From Helicobacteraceae bacterium (GTDB lineage: Bacteria > Campylobacterota > Campylobacteria > Campylobacterales > SZUA-545): a DNA stretch of 64,000 bases. Under the pieces are notes generated by a model. It was not told the DNA's origin and did no database searches. It saw only the letters and a list, made by a program, of their open reading frames with translations. The translations under genes were made by a program, and so were the position numbers. Below are positions 29,386 to 38,196 of this stretch, piece after piece. Location: assembly GCA_031275395.1 (NCBI GenBank), contig JAISOU010000042.1, positions 32,037 through 96,036 of the forward strand, written 5' to 3'. Numbering within the stretch: position 1 is the first letter of the stretch; every line of letters begins with the position of its first letter.

Positions 29386-30645
29386 ATGAACGTCAAGAAA
29401 CGCGAATTAACCTTTGACGAAGTCGCGGCGAAATACCCCGATTTTCCCCGCTTTGTATTGCTGAAAACCGACGCGCATCGACGAGGCGTGGCATATACAA
29501 ACGCCGCGCTCTCCGCGTTTGATCCTGCGTTGCACCAAAACTTTGGCACGCACCTATTTGGCTCTCGCGACGGTAAAATCGACAAACGCCCCGAAGCGCT
29601 TACTATGCGCGACGGCACGTCGATCATCGGTTTGCCTACGCCGATCGAAAATAATCCGTATGTGGTCGATCTAATCGACGAACGGCTGTTTATAACCGAT
29701 AACGGCGAGCCGATCGAAGAGGTTTTTTATTGGGAAAAGCCCGACTATTACGACAAGCGCACCAAAAACGGCGCTATTATGCAAAATGTGGCGAGCGCGC
29801 GCCCTCAAAGACTTTACGTTATTCCAAATCGCTACTGCCATTTTTGGACGGCGGACGAAGGCGGCGGCGGGTGTAAGTTCTGCGACATTGTAAATAACCT
29901 GAAAGCTCAACGCGAAGAGATTGAAATGCAAACGCGCATAAAGATCGACGACGTGCGCGAAACGATCGGCGAGGCGCTTAAAGAAAAGGGCAGATACGCG
30001 GCGATCTGTTTATCGAGCGGTAGCGATTTTCACGGCGAAAAGCCGTTTGACAAAGAGGCGCGGTTTTATATAGACGTGTTGCAGGCGATCGGCGAGAGCT
30101 TTAATACGCCTAAGTTTCCATCGCAACTAATCTGTACCGCGCTGACTAAAGAACAGCTAAAACAACTATACGATAACACGGGCATTTCTAGTCTAACGTG
30201 CAATATCGAGGCGTTGAGCGAAGATCTGTTTAACCGTTACTGTCCGGGCAAAGCAAAATGGATCGGTTACAAGGAGTGGAAAAAGCGGCTTTTTGACGCG
30301 GTGGAAATCTTTGGTCCAAACCGCGTGAATACGGGTTTTGTGGCGGGCGTAGAGCTTGCGCGTCCGTATGGAGTTAAAAGCGAAGAGGAAGGTTTGGAGC
30401 TTATCCTGAACGAAGCGGAGGATTTTGCGCGGCACGGCGTGAGCGTGATCTATATGGTTTGGCAACCGCGACCGGGTAGCGAGCTTGGCAACCTTCATAA
30501 TCAAACAAGCGGATCGCTGGAGTATTACGTTCGGCTCGCGCAAGGCTTGCAGGAGATTAGGCGGCGGCATAACTTGCTAATCGACTTTGACGACTACCGC
30601 CGTTGCGGCAACCACCCCGATACCGATTTGGCGCGGGTTTTTTAG
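29386..30645 (+). CDS. Radical SAM protein, copy 2 (unusual Cys spacing)
   Basis: 419 residues, paralogue of the preceding gene along its whole length (both begin with ELTFDEVAAKYP). Its cluster Cys residues are 151, 163 and 166, so the spacing is CX11CX2C, one residue longer than copy 1. The last 45 residues are identical to copy 1, and roughly the last 85 bases of DNA are identical including the TAG, while the rest has diverged, a pattern of local gene conversion. The retained pair suggests two substrates or a heterodimer. ATG 29386 is 24 bases after copy 1. Confidence 0.8.
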   Translation: MNVKKRELTFDEVAAKYPDFPRFVLLKTDAHRRGVAYTNAALSAFDPALHQNFGTHLFGSRDGKIDKRPEALTMRDGTSIIGLPTPIENNPYVVDLIDERLFITDNGEPIEEVFYWEKPDYYDKRTKNGAIMQNVASARPQRLYVIPNRYCHFWTADEGGGGCKFCDIVNNLKAQREEIEMQTRIKIDDVRETIGEALKEKGRYAAICLSSGSDFHGEKPFDKEARFYIDVLQAIGESFNTPKFPSQLICTALTKEQLKQLYDNTGISSLTCNIEALSEDLFNRYCPGKAKWIGYKEWKKRLFDAVEIFGPNRVNTGFVAGVELARPYGVKSEEEGLELILNEAEDFARHGVSVIYMVWQPRPGSELGNLHNQTSGSLEYYVRLAQGLQEIRRRHNLLIDFDDYRRCGNHPDTDLARVF

Positions 30646-30705
30646 CAAGCCCTACGCGCGATCGACGAAAACGGCGATCGCGCGATTTATAAAGAGAGGT
30701 TAAAA

Positions 30706-31551
30706 ATGAAAATAATCGATATGCGTTGCAGACCCGCTTATTTACACGACTTTTTCGGCGCGAATGTCGGAAGCGAGGCTTACGAAACCGCCAAATGGTT
30801 AAATAGGCGCGTCGGCGCTAGGGGAAACGACGAGCATTTTGCCCGTTCTTTAACCAAAGAAGGTTTTTTAGCCGAAGTTAAAGAGGCGAAACTGTCGTAT
30901 GCCGTCGTAGTGGGTAGGCGCACTCCAACCCAACAGATAGACAACGATTTTTTATACGAGATCGTAAAAGATCATAAAGAGCTTTTGGCGATCGGAGGAA
31001 TCGATCCCGCGCTAGACGGCATTGACGAAACGATTAAAGAGATAGATAAAATTGTCGATAAACTCTCTCTTAACGGCGTTAATATAGAATCTGGATTTGC
31101 CTCTCCTCCGCGCCATCCGGACGATAAGATATATTTTCCTATCTACGAATACCTAAGCGCTAAAAATATCCCTTTGAGTTTGATGAGCGGTCCTACTACG
31201 CCCGATCCTACTTTTAACGATCCTAACCGCTTAGCGAAAATTGCGCAAACCTTTCCAAAATTGCCTATTATCTGCTATCACGGCTACTACCCAAATATAA
31301 ACCAACTAATCGGCGTCGCGTTTAGATACGAAAATATCTTTCCTACGCCCGATATGTATGCGTTTTTAGCGCCGAGCCAAGCGCTTATAGAGGCGGGTAA
31401 GAGCTTTTTGCAAGATCAGTTGTTATTTGGCTCCTCTTATCCGTTTCGACCTATCGCGCAGTCGATCGAGGATTTTGAGGCGTTTGGTTTCAAAGAGGAG
31501 ATTTTGAATAAGATTTTTTATAAAAACGCCGCTAGAATCTTCGGGCTTTAG
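30706..31551 (+). CDS. Amidohydrolase family protein
   Basis: 281 residues resembling the amidohydrolase-2 / ACMSD-like TIM barrel group: IIDMRCRPAY near the N-terminus replaces the usual DxHxH metal site, then GGIDPALDG, NIPLSLMSG, LPIICYHGYYPNINQL (His) and LLFGSSYPFRP near residue 245. Because the first His-X-His is not intact, metal use may differ or be lost. GAGAGG precedes the ATG. It is the last gene of the plus-strand locus; family members do hydrolysis or decarboxylation of ring or acyl compounds. Confidence 0.72.
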   Translation: MKIIDMRCRPAYLHDFFGANVGSEAYETAKWLNRRVGARGNDEHFARSLTKEGFLAEVKEAKLSYAVVVGRRTPTQQIDNDFLYEIVKDHKELLAIGGIDPALDGIDETIKEIDKIVDKLSLNGVNIESGFASPPRHPDDKIYFPIYEYLSAKNIPLSLMSGPTTPDPTFNDPNRLAKIAQTFPKLPIICYHGYYPNINQLIGVAFRYENIFPTPDMYAFLAPSQALIEAGKSFLQDQLLFGSSYPFRPIAQSIEDFEAFGFKEEILNKIFYKNAARIFGL

Positions 31552-31558
31552 ATACGCG

Positions 31559-31614
31559 CCGCGCTTTCGTTTTGAGCGCTCGCTCCTAAGTGAAACGAAG
31601 GGCGCAAAGCGCGG
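31559..31614. terminator. Imperfect inverted repeat between convergent genes, possible bidirectional terminator
   Basis: CCGCGCTTTCGTTT at 31559-31572 pairs with AAACG and AAAGCGCGG within 31593-31614, with a bulge of eight bases. It lies between the end of the amidohydrolase gene and the end of macB, where both transcripts need to stop. No long T run, so the call is moderate. Confidence 0.4.
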
Positions 31615-31626
31615 AGAACGGAGCGA

Positions 31627-32838
31627 TTATTCATGCCTGAGCGCTTCGATCGGATCGAGTCTGGCGGCTTTTCTTGCGGGAAAGTAGCCGAAAAAAGCGC
31701 CGATAAACATAGAAAACGCGAAACTAATCGTTACGATCGACTGATTATAAACGTAAGGTATACCAAAGCCTATCGTTACAAAATAGGCTAATATCAACCC
31801 AAGCGCTACGCCTATTAAACCGCCTAAAGAGCTAAGAGTAACCGCCTCTACCAAAAACTGCGTTAAAACCTCTCGTTCCGTAGCGCCGATAGCCAACCGA
31901 ACGCCGATCTCTCTCGTTCGTTCCGTTACCGAAACCAACATAATGTTCATAATCCCGATCCCGCCGACAAGCAAGCTGATCGCCGCTACGCTTCCAAGCA
32001 GGATCGTAAGCGTTTTTGAAGTAGAGGTAAAGGCGCTCACAAGCTCTTTTGTATCGCGGATATAAAAGTTATCGACTTGATCGGATCGTAGCTTTCGGCG
32101 CTCTCGCAAAAGCGCGTTTATGTCGTTTTTGATTGTTTCAGAGCTAACTGCGGGATCGATTGCGATATAAATCGCCCGAACGTCTTTATTACCGCTTAAG
32201 CGCCGTTGAAAAAGCGCCATAGGGGCTACGATCAGATCGTCTTGATCTTGTCCAAAAGAGGACGCGCCTTTGCTCTGCAAAACGCCGATTACCTCGCACG
32301 CGAAGCGATCAAGCCGCACAAACGAACCGACTCCGTTTGAATTTTCGCCGAATAGCGCCTTGCGCGTCGTTTCTCCCAAAATGCAAACCGCGCTTCCGCC
32401 TTTGGTTTCCGCCGCTTCAAACATTCTGCCCGAACTTAGCTCCCAATCCCGCGCTATCATAAAGCCGTTGTCTGAACCTACGATCGCCGTCGCGTAGGTG
32501 TTCGCGCCGAAAACCGCCGTTACGCTTTTGCTGGCGTAAGGCGCGGCGGCTTTGATGCCGATAACCTCGTTTTTGATCGCCTCTACATCGCTCATTTTAA
32601 ACGGCGGCGCGTTTTGATCCATACCGGGCTGCCTACGCTCCTGCCCGGGCTGCAAGATCAGCATATTGGCGCCTAATTTAGCCAACTCGTCGGTAATCGA
32701 TCGCGTCGCGCCGTCGCCTAACATCACCATCGCGATCACGCTCGCCACGCCGATCACAACGCCAAGCGTCGTCAAAAACGAACGCATAATGTTGCGCCTA
32801 ATCTCGCGCAACGCCAAAAAAAGCGAGCTTAATATCAT
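31627..32838 (-). CDS. macB: MacB-like ABC transporter permease (FtsX family)
   Basis: 403 residues: N-terminal membrane helix after LREIRRNIMRSFLTTLGVVIG, a large periplasmic MacB-type domain (about residues 45-270), then three helices with SVTERTREIGVRLAIGA and FPARKAARLDPIEALRHE at the end. These are hallmarks of mechanotransmission exporters of the MacB type. Here the ATPase is a separate gene rather than fused. Overlaps that gene by four bases. Confidence 0.9.
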   Translation of the reverse strand: MILSSLFLALREIRRNIMRSFLTTLGVVIGVASVIAMVMLGDGATRSITDELAKLGANMLILQPGQERRQPGMDQNAPPFKMSDVEAIKNEVIGIKAAAPYASKSVTAVFGANTYATAIVGSDNGFMIARDWELSSGRMFEAAETKGGSAVCILGETTRKALFGENSNGVGSFVRLDRFACEVIGVLQSKGASSFGQDQDDLIVAPMALFQRRLSGNKDVRAIYIAIDPAVSSETIKNDINALLRERRKLRSDQVDNFYIRDTKELVSAFTSTSKTLTILLGSVAAISLLVGGIGIMNIMLVSVTERTREIGVRLAIGATEREVLTQFLVEAVTLSSLGGLIGVALGLILAYFVTIGFGIPYVYNQSIVTISFAFSMFIGAFFGYFPARKAARLDPIEALRHE

Positions 32839-33506
32839 CTGTGGCTCTCTATCTCGCCGTCGCGGAAACGAATTGTGCGCTGCGCGTAAGACGCCATATC
32901 CTCTTCGTGCGTAACCATAACGATCGTAATGCCCCGATCGCGATTAAAACTGCGCAAAAGCTCCATAACCTCCACGCTACGCGCGCTGTCTAAATTGCCC
33001 GTCGGTTCGTCGGCAAGCAAAACTAGCGGTTTCGTTACGATCGCCCGCGCGATAGCGACGCGCTGTTGCTGTCCGCCGCTAAGCTCGGCGGGCGTATGGC
33101 TTTCAAAACTCAGAAGCCCGACCTGATCGAGCGCCTCCAGAGCCAGTTTATGCCGATCCTTCGCCTTCATTCCGCGATATATCAGCGGCAACTCTACGTT
33201 TTCGCGCGCGGTGGTGCGCCCAAGCAGATTGAAGCCCTGAAAGATAAATCCCAGATATTCGCGCCGCAAAAGCGCCTTTGTATCGCGGCTTAAACCGCCT
33301 ATGCTAACCCCGCCAAAAAGATATTCGCCGCCCGTAGGCGAATCGAGGCAGCCGATAATGTTCATCGAGGTCGATTTGCCGCTTCCCGAATGACCCATAA
33401 TCGCCGCGAACTCGCCCTGTTCGATCTTCATATCGACCCCTTTCAGGGCGATCGCCGTCGCTTCGCCTCTGCCATAGACGCGCTTTACGTTTCTAAACTC
33501 GATCAT
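32835..33506 (-). CDS. MacB-like ABC transporter ATP-binding protein
   Basis: 223 residues of the LolD/MacB ATPase class: Walker A GHSGSGKST, Q-loop FQGFNLLGR, signature LSGGQQQRVAIARAI, Walker B VLLADEPTGNLD and H-loop VTHEEDMA. ATG 33506, six bases after macA. With the permease it forms a split MacB. Confidence 0.92.
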   Translation of the reverse strand: MIEFRNVKRVYGRGEATAIALKGVDMKIEQGEFAAIMGHSGSGKSTSMNIIGCLDSPTGGEYLFGGVSIGGLSRDTKALLRREYLGFIFQGFNLLGRTTARENVELPLIYRGMKAKDRHKLALEALDQVGLLSFESHTPAELSGGQQQRVAIARAIVTKPLVLLADEPTGNLDSARSVEVMELLRSFNRDRGITIVMVTHEEDMASYAQRTIRFRDGEIESHR

Positions 33507-33512
33507 AACGCG

Positions 33513-34736
33513 CTACTTTTCAACCGTCTGCACTCCGACGACGACCAGATCGCCTTCGGCGAGATTTGACTCTTCGATCGCGCTGACTACGCCGTCGGAA
33601 TCGCCTTTTTTGACCTTTACCATTTTAGGCGCGCCGTTTTCGTCGAGGATAAAAAGCCGATCGCCCGCGCTTCGCGGCGTTCTTGGAGCGGAGGCGGGAC
33701 GCATAGACATAAAACTGGCGTTTCTCTGTACGGGCGGCGAAAATCTAAAGGCGGCGTTTGGCGCGACGAGCGCGCCTAGCGATTGCTTGGTAACGATCGA
33801 GGCTTGCGCCGTCATACCGGGTCGCAACAGCCCTTCAAAGTTATCCGCCAAAACGACCGTGTTATAGGTAACGACGCCGCTAGAGATCTGGCTGCCTAAT
33901 CGCACCTGCAAAACCGTACCGCTAAACTCGCGGTTTGGATAGGCATTGACCGTAAAGGTTACGGGTTGCCCCTCGCGCACGTCGCCCACGTCGGCTTCAT
34001 CGACCGCGACAATCACGCGCATATGTCTGAGATCTTCGGCGATCGTAAAGAGCGTAGGCGTTTGCATAGAGGCGGCGACCGTCTGCCCCACATCGACCTC
34101 CCGCGTAAGCACCACGCCGTCGATCGGAGAAAACGTCGTCGCTTTACGCAGATTCTCTTCGCCCGTCGCCACTTCCGCTTTTGCCTGTTCAAGTTGCGCT
34201 TTCGAGGCGACTAGCGACGAGGCGGCGCGATCGTAAGCGGCTTGGGCGCTATCCATATCCTTTTGCGAAGGATAGTCGCCTTTTGTGCTTTCAAATATCT
34301 GTTTTAATCGGTTTAACTGGAGCAGAGCTTCGTTTGCAGCCACTTCGTTCGATCGCAGATTGGCTTGCGAAACTTTAAGTTGCGCCCTGGAGCTGTTTAG
34401 CGAGCTTTCGAGTTTCGTCGTATCGAGCCGCGCCAAAACCTGCCCCGCTTTTACGGGATCGTTGTAATCGACCAAAACCTCTTTAAGCGTCCCTGAAACC
34501 TCTATGCCCACCGTAACGGTGCGAAGCGGTTCCAGATTGCCCGTCGCCTGAACGCTGACCTTCAAATCGCGCTTTTCGATCGGCGCGGTAATGTAGCGCG
34601 TTTGAACGTCCGACGTTTTGAAAAATATCAGCCAAGCGGCGATCGCCAAAACGCCGATAATAACGATCGCGATCGTCAAAGTAAGTTTTTTTCCGCCGCG
34701 CTTTTTAGCGCCTAAATTATCGATATCGATCTTCAT
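33513..34736 (-). CDS. macA: MacA-like periplasmic adaptor (membrane fusion protein)
   Basis: 407 residues: one inner-membrane helix (about 20-40), a lipoyl-type half near VTVGIEVSGTLKEVLVDYNDPVKAGQVLARLD, a long alpha hairpin (about 95-190), the second half FSPIDGVVLTREVDVGQTV and beta-barrel and membrane-proximal domains. It bridges MacB and a TolC channel. Its start overlaps the end of the outer-membrane gene as ATGA, which supports a dedicated tripartite exporter. Confidence 0.9.
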   Translation of the reverse strand: MKIDIDNLGAKKRGGKKLTLTIAIVIIGVLAIAAWLIFFKTSDVQTRYITAPIEKRDLKVSVQATGNLEPLRTVTVGIEVSGTLKEVLVDYNDPVKAGQVLARLDTTKLESSLNSSRAQLKVSQANLRSNEVAANEALLQLNRLKQIFESTKGDYPSQKDMDSAQAAYDRAASSLVASKAQLEQAKAEVATGEENLRKATTFSPIDGVVLTREVDVGQTVAASMQTPTLFTIAEDLRHMRVIVAVDEADVGDVREGQPVTFTVNAYPNREFSGTVLQVRLGSQISSGVVTYNTVVLADNFEGLLRPGMTAQASIVTKQSLGALVAPNAAFRFSPPVQRNASFMSMRPASAPRTPRSAGDRLFILDENGAPKMVKVKKGDSDGVVSAIEESNLAEGDLVVVGVQTVEK

Positions 34737-35911
34737 TTGTCGTTCTCCTTGTCGGTTGCGTAATATAGTTTTGCAAGCTCGATCTGAATCGATATTTGGC
34801 TTAACTCGATATCCAGAAGATCGCTTGCTCTGGAGTTCTCCAACGTTTGCGGATCAAAGCGGCTTGTAGTTCCGCTTTCGGCTTGCGCCTTTGTCGCGGA
34901 TAGAAGCGAATCGTACAGCGCGATATTCTCTTGGGAAACCTCTATGCCCCGCGTCGTCGCTTTGATCGCGCTTTGGCTTTGGGCGTAGGCGCGCTTTTCT
35001 CCTTCGATCGTCGTTCTTTCCTGCGATTTCGCGCGAAGCGTTTCGAGCTTTTTCTCTTCGATCGACCACCCTTCGGTAACGCTTAAAGGCATCGACAATC
35101 TCAAGCCGTAGTTATAGGATTCGCCGTCGCTCGTTTGCGTTTTCGTATAGCTTGCGCCCGCGCTGGCGCTTAACGTCGGCAGATATGAGCTGGTAGTAAT
35201 GCTCTGCTGCGTTTTGGCGATCTCGCTTTGTAGCTTGGCAAGTTGCGCCGTAAGCGATCGCGATAGATATTCGTCCTCGTTGATCGCGTTAAACGGCGCG
35301 AGCGGGAGCGTTTCTGGATCTAGCGGCGTGATCTTGGCGATCTCCTCTAAACGCGAAATGCGTTGATGTTCTAAATCTAGGCGCGTTTTTCGCAGATTAT
35401 TGCGCGTTTGCAGAGCGTCGTTTAACTGCGTAATATCGGTTTCGCCCGCCTCGTATTGTTTTTGTTTGATTAGCGCCGCGATCTCCGCGTTTTTCAGCGC
35501 CAGCGCGTTTTGCTCTAGGCGAATACGATCTTGTCTATATTGCAAAATATAGGTCGTAAGATTTTGCAGATAGCCGTTAATCTCCTGCGTTAATTTAATT
35601 TGCTCCGATTGAGCCCAAAAACCCGCGTAACGAATAGACGCGCTAATGCCGCCCGATCGGAATAGATCTTGGCTAAACTGCGCGCTTGCCTGTTCGCTTC
35701 GACTCCATTCGTCCGAACCGCCGCTTTTGCTTTCGGTAATCGATCCGCTTAAACTAGCCGAGCCGATAAAGTCGTATTTTAACCGCTTTCGTCCCGCCTC
35801 GATCGCCGCCTCTTTGTGCGCGATCGCGCTTTGAATCTCCTCGCTTAAGTGCGATCGATCCAGCGCGAAAGCGGCGCAAAAGGCAAACGAGATCAATGTG
35901 ATTATACGCAT
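34733..35911 (-). CDS. TolC-like outer membrane efflux protein
   Basis: 392 residues with a signal peptide (MRIITLISFAFCAAFA) and two long helical repeats of the outer membrane efflux family, for example NALALKNAEIAALIKQKQYEAGETDITQLNDALQ and the matching ENIALYDSLLSATKAQAESGTTSRFDPQTLENS. It supplies the outer-membrane exit for the MacAB pump. Substrate not predictable. Confidence 0.88.
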   Translation of the reverse strand: MRIITLISFAFCAAFALDRSHLSEEIQSAIAHKEAAIEAGRKRLKYDFIGSASLSGSITESKSGGSDEWSRSEQASAQFSQDLFRSGGISASIRYAGFWAQSEQIKLTQEINGYLQNLTTYILQYRQDRIRLEQNALALKNAEIAALIKQKQYEAGETDITQLNDALQTRNNLRKTRLDLEHQRISRLEEIAKITPLDPETLPLAPFNAINEDEYLSRSLTAQLAKLQSEIAKTQQSITTSSYLPTLSASAGASYTKTQTSDGESYNYGLRLSMPLSVTEGWSIEEKKLETLRAKSQERTTIEGEKRAYAQSQSAIKATTRGIEVSQENIALYDSLLSATKAQAESGTTSRFDPQTLENSRASDLLDIELSQISIQIELAKLYYATDKENDK

Positions 35912-35916
35912 ACCGG

Positions 35917-36402
35917 TTACCTTATTAGAGCTTCGATTAGTTTATGGGGCGCGACGCGATTATTTCTTGCGATCGCCGATAGAGTTTCGTCGGCGTTTGA
36001 AACTTTAACGCCGCTTGCCGCGAGTTTTTCGATCGCCTGATCGCTCGTGAGTTCAAAGAGGTTTGCGACGAGCGAAACGGGCGCGGAAAGCGTTCGCTCT
36101 ATAACCTCTTTCGCCGCGCTATCGCCGCCGCCTTTTTCGGGAATGATCGCGTAGAAAACGCCGCTAACGACGATGATCGCGGCGATAAGCCCTAGCGACG
36201 AGGACTTTTTGAAATAGTCGATCGTCGCCTTTTTGTGATTGATCAGATGAAGCGCGATCGTAGCGACCATAACCAACCCAAAATACTCGTGGATACCCTT
36301 AATCGGACGGCTTTCGATATGAAAAAACATCAAAACGCCGGTAAGAAAAACAACCGCGCACAAACCGATCGTCAGAGGAGTAACGAAACTGTTAAGTCGC
36401 AT
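35917..36402 (-). CDS. DUF4405-like small membrane protein
   Basis: 161 residues from ATG 36402 (AAAGG five bases upstream). Three membrane helices: FVTPLTIGLCAVVFLTGVLMF, a His-containing pair around GIHEYFGLVMVATIALHLINH, and LGLIAAIIVVSGVFYAI, followed by a soluble C-terminus. The His residues resemble heme-ligand positions of cytochrome b-like DUF4405 proteins. First gene of the exporter operon, five bases before the TolC-like gene; its link to export is unclear. Confidence 0.65.
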   Translation of the reverse strand: MRLNSFVTPLTIGLCAVVFLTGVLMFFHIESRPIKGIHEYFGLVMVATIALHLINHKKATIDYFKKSSSLGLIAAIIVVSGVFYAIIPEKGGGDSAAKEVIERTLSAPVSLVANLFELTSDQAIEKLAASGVKVSNADETLSAIARNNRVAPHKLIEALIR

Positions 36403-36435
36403 AGGTACCTTTCGCAAAAATATGGCGGCATTTTT

Positions 36436-36441
36436 ATTATA
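36436..36441 (-). promoter_or_regulatory. Putative -10 box of the macAB operon
   Basis: Perfect TATAAT in CCGACTATAATAAAAATG, 34 bases before the ATG at 36402. No convincing -35 box. Confidence 0.5.
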
Positions 36442-36474
36442 GTCGGTGAAGTTTGCGTGAAAAGCGCAATCGTT

Positions 36475-38184
36475 TTAAAAATCGATCTTCCAAATATGGG
36501 CGGCGGCTTTCGCCAACCGCGTTTGACGCGCTTCGACTTTGTCTTCATTCCACTCTTTATAATGCTCCGCGATCGCTTTTGTGGTCTGAAATTCGCTTGT
36601 TTGGTAGGTTTTTAGTTTAGCGGCGTAGTCGGCGTTTCCCAAATCGCGGTTTTTAGCGGTTTCAAGAAGCGCGATATTGCCAAGTCTGTAAGTCAGCCTA
36701 TTAGCTAACGAATCGTCGATATGCTCCCAGCCTTTAGCGGGATTTTCGGGCAGTATATGCTCTAAACTATAAGCGTCGCTTTCCTCATCAAGATCGCGAT
36801 TAGTTTTATCGCGTTCGATTTCAAATAAAATATACCGAACGACTTTTTTGTTGCGACCGTCGGAAGTTTTGAGCGTTTTTCGCGAAAAAGCGGCTTCAAA
36901 TACCTTATCGTCGGGGTAAATATCCTTTAGCGCTCGTCTAATTTCAACGGCTTTTTTGTATGTTCCGTCTGAAACCTTTCTTGCTATCTCGTTATATAAA
37001 CTTTCTTGTTCGTAAGGGGGCAAAGAGCATATAATGTTATAACGAAACGATAGAATCGATACCGCTTCAAGAATATCGACAAATCCATTTCGATCTTTTT
37101 CGTAAAATTTTACGTAGCAGGCGATTAGTAGCGCAAAAGGTTGTTGAACCCTAAACATCTTAAGCCGCTTTAGCGCGCCCTTTTCATCTCTCCATACGCG
37201 ATCGGTAGGATCGCGCAAAGCGGCGTAAATAGGCGCGCCGTTATCTAGATCGCGTAGCAGCTTAGAAGCTCCGCCTCGATCCTTGATCGATTTTTTTATC
37301 GTTTTAAATAGATCGCCTTTGCGAACAAGTTTGTTTTGGCTATTCCAAAAAATACGCAAAAACTCTTGAAAACTATCGTCTCCTAAATTTTTGCTAATTC
37401 TTTCCCAACGATTTTCTAACGATTGTAACTCTCTTTCGGGAGCTTTTTCATCGTTAATTAACGAAAAGAGATAGTTTTTTAAGAGATCGGAAGCGGAGAG
37501 TTTGACCCCTCTTGCGTTAAGCGTTTCAAAAACTTTAAAAGCGTTTAATTCGTCGGTTACCGTTATAACCGTAAAAAAGAGTTTATCGACTAGCGAATCG
37601 ATAAAAATGGTTATTTTTTTTCCGCTCTCCTCCGCTAAAGAATAGTTACGTTTTATGCGCTCTAAAAACCAAAAAAACGCTTTGCGCAACAGCCGTTCTG
37701 AGGCGTTTATGTTGCGCTCTGGGATATTATCTAAAGTCGTCAAATACTCCTGATAAAATTTATTGTTGTTGCGGTTTAGTTCTAATTTTGATTGCGAAAC
37801 TAAACTAACGGGATCGAGATAACCGATATAACCGCTTTGCAATTGATCCTTTCGTTTAAGGTTATCTTTGGCGTCAAAACCTGAATTAGCAAGCTCGTCA
37901 AGGTATTTTAACGCCGATAAGATCATAACGCTTAACGTAGTAATGCGTTGCTGTCCGTCGATAATATCAAAGCGTTTAGAATCTGAGGATTGCAAAACAA
38001 GATAACCCATATAATGCGCTTCCTCGCCGTCCGTTTCAAATAGCCCCCAAATATCCCGCCAAAGATCGTCCCACTCCTCTTCGCCCCAAGAGTAATCGCG
38101 TTGAAACGCGGGAACGCGGTAGTTTAAGCCGTTGCCAAGCAACTGTCTGAAAGTTTGGTTTGCGGTATTAAAGTTCATAGCCAT
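36475..38184 (-). CDS. DUF262/DUF1524 protein (GmrSD-like)
   Basis: 569 residues with an N-terminal DUF262 domain: YRVPAFQRDYSWGEEEW near residue 22 and DIIDGQQRITTL near 74, the DGQQR signature of a ParB-like NTPase fold. The C-terminal DUF1524 domain has SLEHILPENP (His of an HNH-like nuclease site), LGNIALLETAKNRDLGN and FQTTKAIAEH. GmrSD-type enzymes are type IV restriction nucleases against glucosylated or other modified DNA, so phage defence is the likely role; some relatives have other functions. It stands alone, 13 bases from tyrA. ATG 38184 or 38178 are both possible. Confidence 0.85.
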   Translation of the reverse strand: MAMNFNTANQTFRQLLGNGLNYRVPAFQRDYSWGEEEWDDLWRDIWGLFETDGEEAHYMGYLVLQSSDSKRFDIIDGQQRITTLSVMILSALKYLDELANSGFDAKDNLKRKDQLQSGYIGYLDPVSLVSQSKLELNRNNNKFYQEYLTTLDNIPERNINASERLLRKAFFWFLERIKRNYSLAEESGKKITIFIDSLVDKLFFTVITVTDELNAFKVFETLNARGVKLSASDLLKNYLFSLINDEKAPERELQSLENRWERISKNLGDDSFQEFLRIFWNSQNKLVRKGDLFKTIKKSIKDRGGASKLLRDLDNGAPIYAALRDPTDRVWRDEKGALKRLKMFRVQQPFALLIACYVKFYEKDRNGFVDILEAVSILSFRYNIICSLPPYEQESLYNEIARKVSDGTYKKAVEIRRALKDIYPDDKVFEAAFSRKTLKTSDGRNKKVVRYILFEIERDKTNRDLDEESDAYSLEHILPENPAKGWEHIDDSLANRLTYRLGNIALLETAKNRDLGNADYAAKLKTYQTSEFQTTKAIAEHYKEWNEDKVEARQTRLAKAAAHIWKIDF

Positions 38185-38196
38185 AATTCGATCTTA

